8,504 nt of DNA, taken from NCBI GenBank assembly GCA_031271875.1, contig JAISVD010000166.1, forward strand, positions 1-8,504, written 5' to 3'. The translations under genes and the position numbers were made by a program. Below, piece by piece: positions 1-6,950 of this stretch. The notes beneath the pieces were generated by a model, which ran no database searches, had not been told where the DNA came from, and was given only the letters and a program-made list of their open reading frames with translations. The stretch is from Spirochaetaceae bacterium. GTDB lineage: Bacteria; Spirochaetota; Spirochaetia; Treponematales; Treponemataceae. Positions within the stretch are counted from its first letter, which is position 1; every line of letters starts with the position of its first letter.

Positions 1-862
1 CAGCCTTGAGGGCCTTGGCAAGTTCCTGGGTATCCACCTCCCGGAGTACCTTCTGGATGGCCCGGTCGTCGAGCATAACAATGTCCTCGAAAACGAACAT
101 CCGCTTCTTGATCTCCTCCGCGAGATCCGGATCCTCCTCCTCCAGGGATTCGATGATCGACTTTTCCGAAGAGCGGTCAACCAGGTTGAGTATCTCGACG
201 ATACTCTCGACACCGCCTGCGGCGGTGTAATCTTCACTGGAAAGGGTGGACAATTTTTTCTCAAGAACCCGCTCAACCTCGCGGAGAACGTCCGGTGAGG
301 TTCTGTCCATGGTCGCGATACGGCGGGCAACTTCGCTCTGTATATCGTCGGGAAGGTTCTGAAGAATAACCGAAGCCTTGTTCGGTTCAAGATATGCGAG
401 GATAAGGGCGATGGTCTGAGGGTGCTCCTGCTGGATAAAGTTCAGCAGGTGCGCCGGGTCGGTACGCCGGATAAAGTCGAAGGGGCGCACCTGGAGCGAA
501 CTGGTCAGCCGGTTGATGACATCGATGGCCTTCTGGCTTCCCAGAGATTTTTCCAGCAGTTCCCGGGCATAATCGATACCGCCGGTGGTTATAAAATTCT
601 GGGCGGCCATCATCTCCTGAAATTCTTCGAGTATCGCATCCTTGAAATCGGATTCAACCGTTTCGAGCCGGGCGATTTCAAAGGTCAGCGTTTCTATCTC
701 ATCCTCCCGGAGATGCTTGAATATCTCCGAAGATATCTCCGACCCCAGGGATACGAGAAAGATCGCGGCCTTCTGGCGTCCGGAGAGATTCTTAATGTCT
801 TTTCCTTTTTTCCCGCTGCCGCCGGAGGCCGCCGGGGTTTTTCCTTTCTGCTGCGTTGACAT
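1..862 (-). CDS. fliG: Flagellar motor switch protein FliG (3' end beyond window)
   Basis: FliG is the rotor protein of the flagellar C-ring. It sits on the cytoplasmic face of the MS-ring FliF and takes torque from the stator. The frame opens with ATG at 862 and stays open to the window edge, giving 287 residues of an expected 340 or so. Visible parts are a Lys/Gly/Ser-rich leader (1-22), the FliF-binding N domain (about 25-107), the middle domain with the EHPQ motif (146-149), the Gly-Gly hinge (216-217) and the start of the C-terminal domain with MFVF (255-258). The window ends inside the torque helix region (VLREVDTQELAKALK), so roughly the last 50 residues are missing. A GGAGG sequence formed by the last Glu codons of fliF lies 6 nt before the ATG, and only 1 nt separates the two genes, so translation is probably coupled. 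Spirochaetes often carry two FliG paralogues; this is the copy beside fliF. The family call is secure. Confidence 0.97.
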   Translation of the reverse strand, partial: MSTQQKGKTPAASGGSGKKGKDIKNLSGRQKAAIFLVSLGSEISSEIFKHLREDEIETLTFEIARLETVESDFKDAILEEFQEMMAAQNFITTGGIDYARELLEKSLGSQKAIDVINRLTSSLQVRPFDFIRRTDPAHLLNFIQQEHPQTIALILAYLEPNKASVILQNLPDDIQSEVARRIATMDRTSPDVLREVERVLEKKLSTLSSEDYTAAGGVESIVEILNLVDRSSEKSIIESLEEEDPDLAEEIKKRMFVFEDIVMLDDRAIQKVLREVDTQELAKALKA

Positions 863-863
863 A

Positions 864-2570
864 TTACTCCTCCATCAGCCAGGTACGGATAAGGAGGGCC
901 ACATCTTCAGGATGCTCTTTTGCCATGTTGATGGCGTTCTCCTGAAGTTCCAGCCGTTTCCGCTCCTCGACCGACATGGATACCTCCATTCCGGCCTGCT
1001 CCGCTTCCCAAAGGGGCTGCTCCCTCTCGATCTGGTGCTGCCTGAGGAGCTCCTCCTCCTTGAGCCGGCGGCGTCTCTCCAGTTCCCGGGTAATGACACG
1101 GAACACGATAAATGCGACCAGTATGATCGCGATTCCACCCAGAATAAGCAGTATTGTCCGCTGAGTCTGTTGGGCGCGCATATAAGCGGCGTCCTCCGTC
1201 GCAAACTGCGCGGTGCGGTCAAAACGGATATTCCGTACAGTCACCGAATCACCCCGGGACCTGTTAAAACCGATGGCATCCTGCACCAGCTCCTGGGCCT
1301 TTGCAATATCGGCGGGGTCAACGGGAATATACTCCCTGTCCATCGAACCGTTGGGAAGGAACACCATCCGTCCTGTTTCATTATATTTTATTTTCCACTC
1401 CCCATCAATATTGACCGAAACCGTCACACGATCAATCGAGGGACTTTTCTGCTCCCGGATCTGTCGTTCGTTAACCACTTCGTTCCGCCGCACAATCGAC
1501 TGCTCCGAAAGACCATAGAGGTTGGACATATCGCCGTACACCGGAGGCGTCTGCCCGGTAGTACCGGCGGGCCCCTCGGGGTCAAAACCGGATCCCTGCC
1601 AGCGGGTGGTGGAGGTCTCCGAGGAAACCGTCAGGGTATCCTTGAATTCCGAATCATCGTAGGGGGTGTCCGGATTGTCCTCCCTGATCGTGATGGGGGA
1701 AAACTCCTTCGCATCGACATCTCTTTTTGACATATCCATATCGATCTTGATATTCAGGTCCCGGACCCGGTCGGCGGTAAAGATATTCTGCAGCGCTGTG
1801 AGTATACTGTTCCTGTACTGTTTTTCCATCAGCGCTATCAGCTGCTGCTCCTTTTCGACCAGTTTGACCCGGTCAAAATCGGCCAGATCTTCAAAGTTAT
1901 TGATAACATTTCCCGATGAATCGGTTATGACAATATATTCGTCGGTGAGTCCCTCTACGGCAAAACGGACGAGCTTCTGTATGCCCTCTATTTTTTTACG
2001 GTTTGTGAGGATATCGCTGTTCGGCTTCTGGTAGATAACCACACTGGCGGTAACCGGGCTCTGATCCGCAAGGAAGGTGGTACGTTCCGGCATGGTAACC
2101 ACCACATTCGCCCGGTCAACATCGTCGAGGGCTTCTATATGCTGGGTCAGCATCTGGGTTATGGATCGGCGGAGATTGACGTTCCGTTCAAAATCGGTAG
2201 TTGTCCACCGTTCGGTATCGAAGAGATTCCAGGGGTCCACATTTCCCGGCACCATATCTTCCCGCACCAGGATCGCCCGCATACGTCTCGCGTCCGCCGA
2301 AGTCGGGACAGTGATGATATTCGCGGAATTGATGCTCGGATTGATATTTTCCTGATTTATCCGGAACAATATCCTGTCACGCATCGCTTCATCGGTTATG
2401 GGCACATCAAAAAGCGGTACCGATGTGGGCGTCCCTGAAACGCGAAGGACAAGAATCAGCGCGACAACAGCGGCCACAACAATACCGATGAGTATCAGTT
2501 TCTGGACAAGCGTCCATTTTGACCACAGCGCCTTTATCTGGGTAAACAGTTTTTTTAGCCATTCATTCAT
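864..2570 (-). CDS. fliF: Flagellar MS-ring protein FliF
   Basis: FliF forms the MS-ring in the inner membrane, the base on which the rod, C-ring and export gate assemble. The protein has 568 residues, the usual length for the family. A first membrane helix lies at about 23-43 and a second at about 472-491. Between them are the periplasmic ring-building motifs (YscJ/FliF type, about 46-220) and the FliF-specific domain (about 250-440), with a Gly/Pro/Ser-rich variable stretch near 320-365. The cytoplasmic tail is charged and ends in EHPEDVALLIRTWLMEE, the expected FliG-binding helix; fliG is the next gene. ATG at 2570 is preceded by GGGAGG (2578-2583) at 7 nt spacing. The gene starts 70 nt after fliE, and that gap can form a hairpin. 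Codons 5-7 contain a run of seven A, which I regard as incidental. It looks complete and intact. Confidence 0.98.
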   Translation of the reverse strand: MNEWLKKLFTQIKALWSKWTLVQKLILIGIVVAAVVALILVLRVSGTPTSVPLFDVPITDEAMRDRILFRINQENINPSINSANIITVPTSADARRMRAILVREDMVPGNVDPWNLFDTERWTTTDFERNVNLRRSITQMLTQHIEALDDVDRANVVVTMPERTTFLADQSPVTASVVIYQKPNSDILTNRKKIEGIQKLVRFAVEGLTDEYIVITDSSGNVINNFEDLADFDRVKLVEKEQQLIALMEKQYRNSILTALQNIFTADRVRDLNIKIDMDMSKRDVDAKEFSPITIREDNPDTPYDDSEFKDTLTVSSETSTTRWQGSGFDPEGPAGTTGQTPPVYGDMSNLYGLSEQSIVRRNEVVNERQIREQKSPSIDRVTVSVNIDGEWKIKYNETGRMVFLPNGSMDREYIPVDPADIAKAQELVQDAIGFNRSRGDSVTVRNIRFDRTAQFATEDAAYMRAQQTQRTILLILGGIAIILVAFIVFRVITRELERRRRLKEEELLRQHQIEREQPLWEAEQAGMEVSMSVEERKRLELQENAINMAKEHPEDVALLIRTWLMEE

Positions 2571-2612
2571 GAATCCCCCTCCCTGCTGAACGACTCAATG
2601 GTAATACTTTTT

Positions 2613-2641
2613 ATGAAACAGGGCATATTCCCCTGCTCCAT
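2613..2641 (-). promoter_or_regulatory. Predicted RNA hairpin in the fliE-fliF gap
   Basis: On the minus-strand transcript the last base of the fliE stop codon begins a stem of 11 consecutive pairs, two of them G-U. The 5' arm is 2641-2631, the loop is the seven bases 2630-2624, and the 3' arm is 2623-2613. The core is CAGGG with CCCUG. What follows is AAAAAGUAUU rather than a U-run, so it does not look like an intrinsic terminator. An mRNA stability, processing or translational control element is possible. The pairing is read directly from the sequence; any role is inference. Confidence 0.45.
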
Positions 2642-2994
2642 TAACGGGTAGTGGTTATGTCATTCCAGCTTTTTACTACCCTGTCTATAACGGTCTGGGC
2701 TATATTGAGCGACAGGCTCGCTTCAGCCATGGCGATGGTAACATCATGCACATCCACGGAATCGGGATCGGTGATCAACTGCTGTGAGATCGCATCGGTG
2801 CGCTGCTGGGCGCCGTTCACCTTATCAAACGCCTCAAGCAGTGTCTGCTCAAAGCTGCCGGTTTCCGGCCTCGACAGGGAATCTATCATGTTGCTGCCCG
2901 AAACCATCCGGGAACGGGAAGAGACAACAGGCCCCGAACCGATATGGTTTACATTTGTGCGGATCAGTGAAAAGGAATCGCTATTCGAAATCAT
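2641..2994 (-). CDS. fliE: Flagellar hook-basal body adaptor protein FliE
   Basis: FliE is a small exported protein that joins the MS-ring to the proximal rod and is among the first export substrates. The product has 117 residues, slightly longer than many FliE proteins. The first 45 or so residues are Ser-rich and poorly conserved. The family-like part follows: SFEQTLLEAFDKVN (about 47-60), then DPDSVDVHDVTIAMAEASLSLN and a C-terminal helical segment (AQTVIDRVVKSWNDI). No cleaved signal peptide is visible, as expected for a substrate of the flagellar type III exporter. ATG at 2994 follows the flgC stop by 3 nt. Its ribosome site GGGAGG (3001-3006) is made from the last two sense codons of flgC at 6 nt spacing, so coupling to flgC is likely. 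Its place between flgC and fliF is the usual one. Confidence 0.96.
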   Translation of the reverse strand: MISNSDSFSLIRTNVNHIGSGPVVSSRSRMVSGSNMIDSLSRPETGSFEQTLLEAFDKVNGAQQRTDAISQQLITDPDSVDVHDVTIAMAEASLSLNIAQTVIDRVVKSWNDITTTR

Positions 2995-2997
2995 CTA

Positions 2998-3453
2998 TTA
3001 CCTCCCGATCTCCAGGGCCCGGCTGAACATATCCTTTGAACCCTGAATAACAGATGCGTTTGCTTCATAAGCCCTGCTTGCGGCGATCATATCAACCATT
3101 TCGTTGACGATATTCACGTTTGAATACTCCACATATCCGGCGTTGGGCCCTGACTGGATTGCGTCGGGATGGGTCGGATCGTATACAAGCCTTCCCGGGG
3201 CGGTATCTTTCTGTATCTCCCGGACCCGCACACCCTTTCCGGGCCCATTATCGAGGGAGTTGGGGAGGTACGCAGTACGCCAGTCAGGTCCCCTGTCGAT
3301 GGGTTCAAAAACAACAGTGGATCTGCGGAAGGGTCCGCCTTCGGGGGTTCTCGTGGAGGAGGCATTGGCGATGTTATTGGAGATAACATCCGTCCGCAGC
3401 CTTTCGGCGCTCATTCCTGTTGCGGCTATATTGATACTGGTAAAAAGTCCCAT
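2998..3453 (-). CDS. flgC: Flagellar proximal rod protein FlgC
   Basis: FlgC is a structural subunit of the proximal rod, exported through the flagellar type III apparatus. The product has 151 residues, within the family's range. The N-terminal rod motif is clear: MGLFTSINIAATGMSAERLR followed by NNIANA (26-31) and STRTPEGGPFRR. The C-terminal rod/hook motif NIVNEMVDMIAASRAYEAN and the helix ending in DMFSRALEIGR are also present, forming the paired terminal helices typical of axial proteins. ATG at 3451-3453 is preceded by AAGGAA (3461-3466) at 7 nt spacing. The gene begins 19 nt after the flgB stop and ends 3 nt before fliE. Nothing in it is unusual. Confidence 0.97.
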   Translation of the reverse strand: MGLFTSINIAATGMSAERLRTDVISNNIANASSTRTPEGGPFRRSTVVFEPIDRGPDWRTAYLPNSLDNGPGKGVRVREIQKDTAPGRLVYDPTHPDAIQSGPNAGYVEYSNVNIVNEMVDMIAASRAYEANASVIQGSKDMFSRALEIGR

Positions 3454-3472
3454 ACGTTACTTCCTTTATCCT

Positions 3473-3886
3473 TTATTTCAGCGCTGTCCGGGCCTGGGCA
3501 AATTCAAAACCCTGCAACTGTGTGAGAAGCTGATAATTCAGCTGTATCTTCAGCACATTCATGGCTTCCTGCTCGGCATCCACATTATTCCCATTTGCCT
3601 TGGAAGTGGTGGTGTAATCCAGTACCCGGCGGGGAGATATTTCCCGGTAATCGGTATACCCTTCGGTCTGTATGTGCCTGGGATCGGTCGTCTTCAGCAC
3701 AAACGCATCCGCCGCACTTTTTTCCGAATCGAGCGCCTTTTTCAGCTCGCTTTCAAAGTTGACGGATGTCCGCTTGAAATTCGGAACCTCCGCGTTGGCG
3801 AGGTTATTGGCGGTCACCTGATACCTGAGGGTACTCACATCCATTGCCCGATGCAGTAAATCTACCGTTCTGGAAAAACTGTTCAT
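3473..3886 (-). CDS. flgB: Flagellar proximal rod protein FlgB
   Basis: FlgB is a proximal rod subunit and the first gene of the flagellar part of this cluster. The product has 137 residues, typical for FlgB. The N-terminal rod motif has RYQVTANNLANAEVPNFKR, with NNLAN at 27-31. The middle carries the TTDPRHIQTEG stretch common in FlgB, and the C-terminal helix contains the NNVDAEQEAMNVLKIQLNYQ pattern. ATG at 3884-3886 is preceded by AGGGGAG (3894-3900) at 7 nt spacing. A 55-nt gap separates it from hslU, the widest break in the right half of the window, and this gap holds a sigma-28-like promoter. It is therefore the likely first gene of a separately controlled flagellar transcript, although read-through from hslU is possible because I see no terminator. 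Confidence 0.96.
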   Translation of the reverse strand: MNSFSRTVDLLHRAMDVSTLRYQVTANNLANAEVPNFKRTSVNFESELKKALDSEKSAADAFVLKTTDPRHIQTEGYTDYREISPRRVLDYTTTSKANGNNVDAEQEAMNVLKIQLNYQLLTQLQGFEFAQARTALK

Positions 3887-3908
3887 AATTCGACTCCCCT
3901 ACTATAAT

Positions 3909-3935
3909 ACATCGGCATAATATAATGCAGGTTTA
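3909..3935 (-). promoter_or_regulatory. Candidate sigma-28 (FliA/SigD) promoter before flgB
   Basis: Read on the minus strand, TAAA (3935-3932) is followed by exactly 15 nt and then GCCGATGT (3916-3909). The flagellar sigma-28 consensus is TAAA-N15-GCCGATAA in enterics, and close to TAAA-N14-16-GCCGATAT for SigD in Bacillus. The match is therefore all of the -35 core, the right spacing, and 6 or 7 of 8 bases of the -10. A start site about 7 nt downstream would fall near 3902, just ahead of the flgB ribosome site, giving a very short leader. No comparably good sigma-70 pair is visible in the gap. The match is seen in the sequence; activity is inferred. Confidence 0.65.
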
Positions 3936-3941
3936 CCTTTT

Positions 3942-5450
3942 TTACAGGATATAACGGGACAGGTCCTGATCCTGTACAACATCCTTGAGCCGTTCATCCA
4001 CATAAGCGGCGGTGATCTCGATGGTCTGACCCGAAAGCTCGCTTGCGTTGAAGGAGAGGTCTTCAAGCAGGGTCTCCATGATCGTATGAAGACGCCGGGC
4101 GCCGATATTTTCCATCCGGGAGTTAACCTCCGCCGCGAGGGTACTCATCCTGTCGATAGCCTCATCGGTAAAATGGATGGTCACGTTTTCCGTGGACATG
4201 AGGTCTGTATACTGACTGGTGAGGGCGTTTTTCGGCTCCAGAAGTATGCGCCTGAAATCTTCGGCATGGAGCGACTCCAGTTCCACCCGGAGCGGGAACC
4301 GTCCCTGGAGTTCCGGAATCAGGTCGCTCGGTTTGGAGACACTGAAGGCTCCGGCGGCGATAAACAGTATGTGGGTGGTGTCCACAACGCCGTATTTGGT
4401 ATTTACCGTTGATCCCTCGACAATAGGGAGAATATCCCGCTGTACCCCCTCACGGGAAACATCCTGTCCGCCTCCCCGCTCCCCGCGGATGGCGATCTTG
4501 TCGATCTCATCGATAAAGATAATACCTATCTCCTGAACCCGTTTGCGGGCCTCGTCAGCGACCTTGTCGGGATCGGTCATTTTATCCAGATGCTCCGCGA
4601 GCAGTATCTCCCGTGCCTCCCGGATGGTCACATTCTTTTTCCGGCTCTTTCCCCCGGTGAACATGTTCGTGATCGCCGCCATGCTCGACTCAAGGTCTTC
4701 CATATTTCCTCCGGCAAAGATCTCCATGGCGGGCATCGGCTGGCGCCGCTGCACCTGCACCTCGACTATCCGTTCCTCGAGCCGGCCCTCCCTGAGCATG
4801 GCCCGGAATTTTTCCCTGGTCGAATTCATATCGCTTTTCACCGACGAGGAGTTCTGAGCTCCCACAGGGGCGCCCTCTTGGGTCCCCGATGAGTCGCCTT
4901 CCCGGACTGTATCCACAGCCGGATCACTCTGGAGGTGTATATTACCGATAGTGACGGAGCCGTCCCCTGATACCGGAAGGGACTGCACATTGGGAAAGGG
5001 CGGACGGAGAGGAGGCGTCTTGCCGCTTCCCGGCAGGAGCAGATCGAGGAGGGCCTCTTCAACCTGTTTTTCAGCCTCCCCTTTTATCTTCTCCTGCATT
5101 TCGGTCTTGACCATATTGAACCCCATGGCCATGAGATCCCGCACCATGGATTCCACATCCCGCCCGACATATCCGACTTCGGTATATTTTGTCGCCTCCA
5201 CCTTGATAAAGGGCGCGCCGCACAGTTTTGCCAGGCGGCGGGCGATTTCGGTTTTCCCGACCCCGGTGGGGCCTATCATCAGTATGTTTTTTGGAGCTAT
5301 CTCGTCGCGGACATCCTCCGGAAGCATGAGCCGCCGGGTACGGTTGCGCAGAGCGATGGCAACAGCGCGTTTGGCCTTGTTCTGCCCAATAATATAAATA
5401 TCCAGCCGGGCAACTATCTCCCGGGGAGTCAATGCTTCAAGATTTTCCAT
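3942..5450 (-). CDS. hslU: ATP-dependent protease ATPase subunit HslU (ClpY)
   Basis: HslU is the AAA+ unfoldase that feeds proteins to the HslV peptidase in the cytoplasm. The product has 502 residues, against 443 in E. coli. Walker A is GPTGVGKT (60-67), the pore loop is GYVG (93-96), Walker B is FIDEID (312-317), the arginine-finger region is ELQGRFP (380-386) and sensor 2 is GARRLHT (450-456). The C-terminus DLSRYIL matches the tail that inserts into HslV to activate it, so the pair should work together. The extra length is in the I domain, where residues about 141-208 form a Pro-rich then Gly/Ser/acidic linker much longer than the E. coli equivalent. ATG at 5450 lies 2 nt after the hslV stop. 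The likely ribosome site GAGGAG (5462-5467) is inside hslV at 11 nt, a long spacing that suggests coupling. Confidence 0.98.
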   Translation of the reverse strand: MENLEALTPREIVARLDIYIIGQNKAKRAVAIALRNRTRRLMLPEDVRDEIAPKNILMIGPTGVGKTEIARRLAKLCGAPFIKVEATKYTEVGYVGRDVESMVRDLMAMGFNMVKTEMQEKIKGEAEKQVEEALLDLLLPGSGKTPPLRPPFPNVQSLPVSGDGSVTIGNIHLQSDPAVDTVREGDSSGTQEGAPVGAQNSSSVKSDMNSTREKFRAMLREGRLEERIVEVQVQRRQPMPAMEIFAGGNMEDLESSMAAITNMFTGGKSRKKNVTIREAREILLAEHLDKMTDPDKVADEARKRVQEIGIIFIDEIDKIAIRGERGGGQDVSREGVQRDILPIVEGSTVNTKYGVVDTTHILFIAAGAFSVSKPSDLIPELQGRFPLRVELESLHAEDFRRILLEPKNALTSQYTDLMSTENVTIHFTDEAIDRMSTLAAEVNSRMENIGARRLHTIMETLLEDLSFNASELSGQTIEITAAYVDERLKDVVQDQDLSRYIL

Positions 5451-5452
5451 TA

Positions 5453-6004
5453 TCAGTCGAGCTCCTCTACAGTTATGGTTCCGTTTGTGTATATGCAGAT
5501 ATCTCCCGCAATCTGAAGACTCCGTCTGGCGATCTCGGCGGCTGAAAGATCTGAGCCGTCCATATACGCCAGCGCTGCGGAATAGGCATAATTTCCTCCG
5601 GAACCGATGGCAAGCACATCCTTTTCCGGCTCAATGACATCCCCGTTGCCGGAGATAAGCAGGGTTTTGCTTCGGTCAGCCACGAGCAGCAGCGCCTCAA
5701 GATGGCGCAGGGCTCTGTCGGTACGCCACTCCTTGGCAAGTTCAACGGCGGCACGGGTAAGGTCGCCGGCAAATTCCTTGATTCTCGCTTCAAATTTATC
5801 AAACAGGGTAAAAGCGTCGGCGGTGGCACCGGCAAAACCGGTAAGAACCCGCCCGTCATAGAGCCTCCTGACTTTACGGGCATTACCCTTCATGACGGTC
5901 TCGCCCATGGTTACCTGTCCGTCACCTGCCAGAGCAACCTTGCCGTTTCTGCGCACGGCAATGACAGTTGTACTGCGTATCCGGTTCTCTTCATTTTTTT
6001 TCAC
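5453..6004 (-). CDS. hslV: ATP-dependent protease peptidase subunit HslV (ClpQ)
   Basis: HslV is the threonine peptidase of the HslVU protease; its active site is an N-terminal Thr exposed by processing. From GTG at 6004 the product has 183 residues. It aligns without gaps to the start of E. coli HslV from the catalytic Thr: TTVIAVRRNG, then AGDGQ (Asp17 equivalent) and VMKGNARKVRRL (Lys33 equivalent). GSGGNYA and GDICIYTN follow later. The catalytic Thr is residue 12, so an 11-residue leader ending in Arg-Ser must be removed; E. coli HslV has only Met before it. I chose the GTG because AGGAG (6011-6015) lies 6 nt before it. An in-frame TTG at 6010 directly abuts that AGGAG, and a stop codon lies just upstream. 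No in-frame ATG precedes the Thr. The gene overlaps the recombinase by 14 nt and is followed 2 nt later by hslU. Confidence 0.95.
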   Translation of the reverse strand: MKKNEENRIRSTTVIAVRRNGKVALAGDGQVTMGETVMKGNARKVRRLYDGRVLTGFAGATADAFTLFDKFEARIKEFAGDLTRAAVELAKEWRTDRALRHLEALLLVADRSKTLLISGNGDVIEPEKDVLAIGSGGNYAYSAALAYMDGSDLSAAEIARRSLQIAGDICIYTNGTITVEELD

Positions 6005-6950
6005 TCTCAACTCCTGTCAAACTGTCCTGAACAACTCTGTTCACTTCACTTTCCTCAAGGCCGCCGCCATGGGGGTGCGCCTGCCGATAAGTATCGATCA
6101 GCCGGGCCGTCGTAATATGGGTATAACGCTGGGTCGTTGAGATACTGGAATGTCCCAGCAGCTCCTGCACCACCCGCACATCCGCGCCGTTCGCTACCAA
6201 GGAAGTGGCAAAGGTGTGACGGAAAGCGTGGGGAGATAGAGGTTTCCCCTCTGCGGTTCTTCCGGCGTAACGCTCCACTATATACTGTATCCCCCGCACG
6301 GAAAGGGGAGCTCCCCGGCGGCTGACAAACAGGTTCCGTACATCCCTTTCAGCGGGGATATGCAGTTTCCGCAGAGGAAGGTATGCCCGCAGGGCAGCCT
6401 CCGCGTCGCCTGAAAAAAATATCCTGCGGAACTTTCCGCCCTTACCGGTTACTCCTGCGCCGGAAAGGTCCCGGGAGAGGGATTCCAGGGTCAGCCCCGC
6501 CGCTTCCGAGACGCGGCAGCCCGAAGAGTAGAGAACCTCAAAGAGGGCTCTGTCCCGTTCAGGCCAGAGGATTCCCGCGCTTTCCGGGAGGCCGCATATC
6601 TCGTCGGCCTCCTCCCGGAACATAAACCGCGGTATCTTCCTGGGAGCCTTGAGGGTTTTCAGCGACGCCGCAGGGTTATCGCCGATATATCCCATCCTGA
6701 GGCAGTAGCGGAAAAACGACCGTATCGACGCGATAAAGCGGTTGATACTCCCGGGGGAATATTTTTTCCCGCTCAGCCTGGAAATACACAACTGCATGTC
6801 CGCCAGGGTCACATCCCGGAGGTTTTCAATGTGCTCATCCAACAGGGAGAGGAACAGTTCCATGTCCCGGCGGTAGGCCGTAACGGTCCTCGCGGACATG
6901 TTTCTGATTCCGTATATCCAGGCGAGGAATTCCTCAGTCAGTTCCTTCAT
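5991..6950 (-). CDS. xerC: Tyrosine recombinase, XerC/CodV type
   Basis: Xer recombinases resolve chromosome dimers at dif sites by tyrosine-mediated strand exchange. The product from ATG at 6950 has 319 residues. The N-terminal core-binding SAM-like domain is about 1-90 (MSARTVTAYRRDME and the SINRFIASIRSFFRY helix). The catalytic domain holds Arg146 (SSGCRVSE), Lys170 (VTGKGGK), His241 and Arg244 (HAFRH), His267 (LLGHSS) and the nucleophile Tyr276 (TTQRYTH), so the full R-K-H-R-H-Y set is present. About 25 residues follow the usual end near HPHG, giving an acidic tail that overlaps the start of hslV. The frame is open further upstream to a TTG at 7067, but that part lies inside topA and is not Xer-like. 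ATG at 6950 has GGAG (6958-6961) at 7 nt. It overlaps topA by 17 nt. Position beside hslV matches codV of Bacillus. XerC versus XerD cannot be settled here. Confidence 0.93.
   Translation of the reverse strand: MKELTEEFLAWIYGIRNMSARTVTAYRRDMELFLSLLDEHIENLRDVTLADMQLCISRLSGKKYSPGSINRFIASIRSFFRYCLRMGYIGDNPAASLKTLKAPRKIPRFMFREEADEICGLPESAGILWPERDRALFEVLYSSGCRVSEAAGLTLESLSRDLSGAGVTGKGGKFRRIFFSGDAEAALRAYLPLRKLHIPAERDVRNLFVSRRGAPLSVRGIQYIVERYAGRTAEGKPLSPHAFRHTFATSLVANGADVRVVQELLGHSSISTTQRYTHITTARLIDTYRQAHPHGGGLEESEVNRVVQDSLTGVESEKK
6011..6015 (-). promoter_or_regulatory. hslV ribosome binding site that decides the start
   Basis: AGGAG on the minus strand lies inside the 3' end of the recombinase gene. 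It sits 6 nt before the GTG at 6004, which is good spacing, and 0 nt before the in-frame TTG at 6010, which is not workable. It therefore favours the GTG start of hslV. Confidence 0.7.

Noticed and set aside
642..1730. A 362-codon open frame on the plus strand opposite fliF and the start of fliG
   Set aside because: It lies antisense to two clearly conserved genes, shows no recognisable domain, and is rich in Leu/Pro/Arg/His as expected from a mirrored GC-rich coding frame.
2550..2556. Seven-A slippery-looking run (CTA AAA AAA C) near the start of fliF
   Set aside because: Both alternative frames run into stops (one at once, the other within about 50 codons), give no sensible product, and no stimulatory structure is evident. 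LKK codons explain the run.
3104..3859. A 251-codon open frame on the plus strand opposite flgC and flgB
   Set aside because: Both strands cannot easily be constrained here. The minus strand encodes well-conserved rod proteins, while the plus frame has no known motif.
3887..3941. Possible terminator between hslU and flgB
   Set aside because: Only a 4-bp inverted repeat (GCAT/ATGC) with an AT-rich centre is present, with no GC-rich stem and no U-run, so no intrinsic terminator can be supported.
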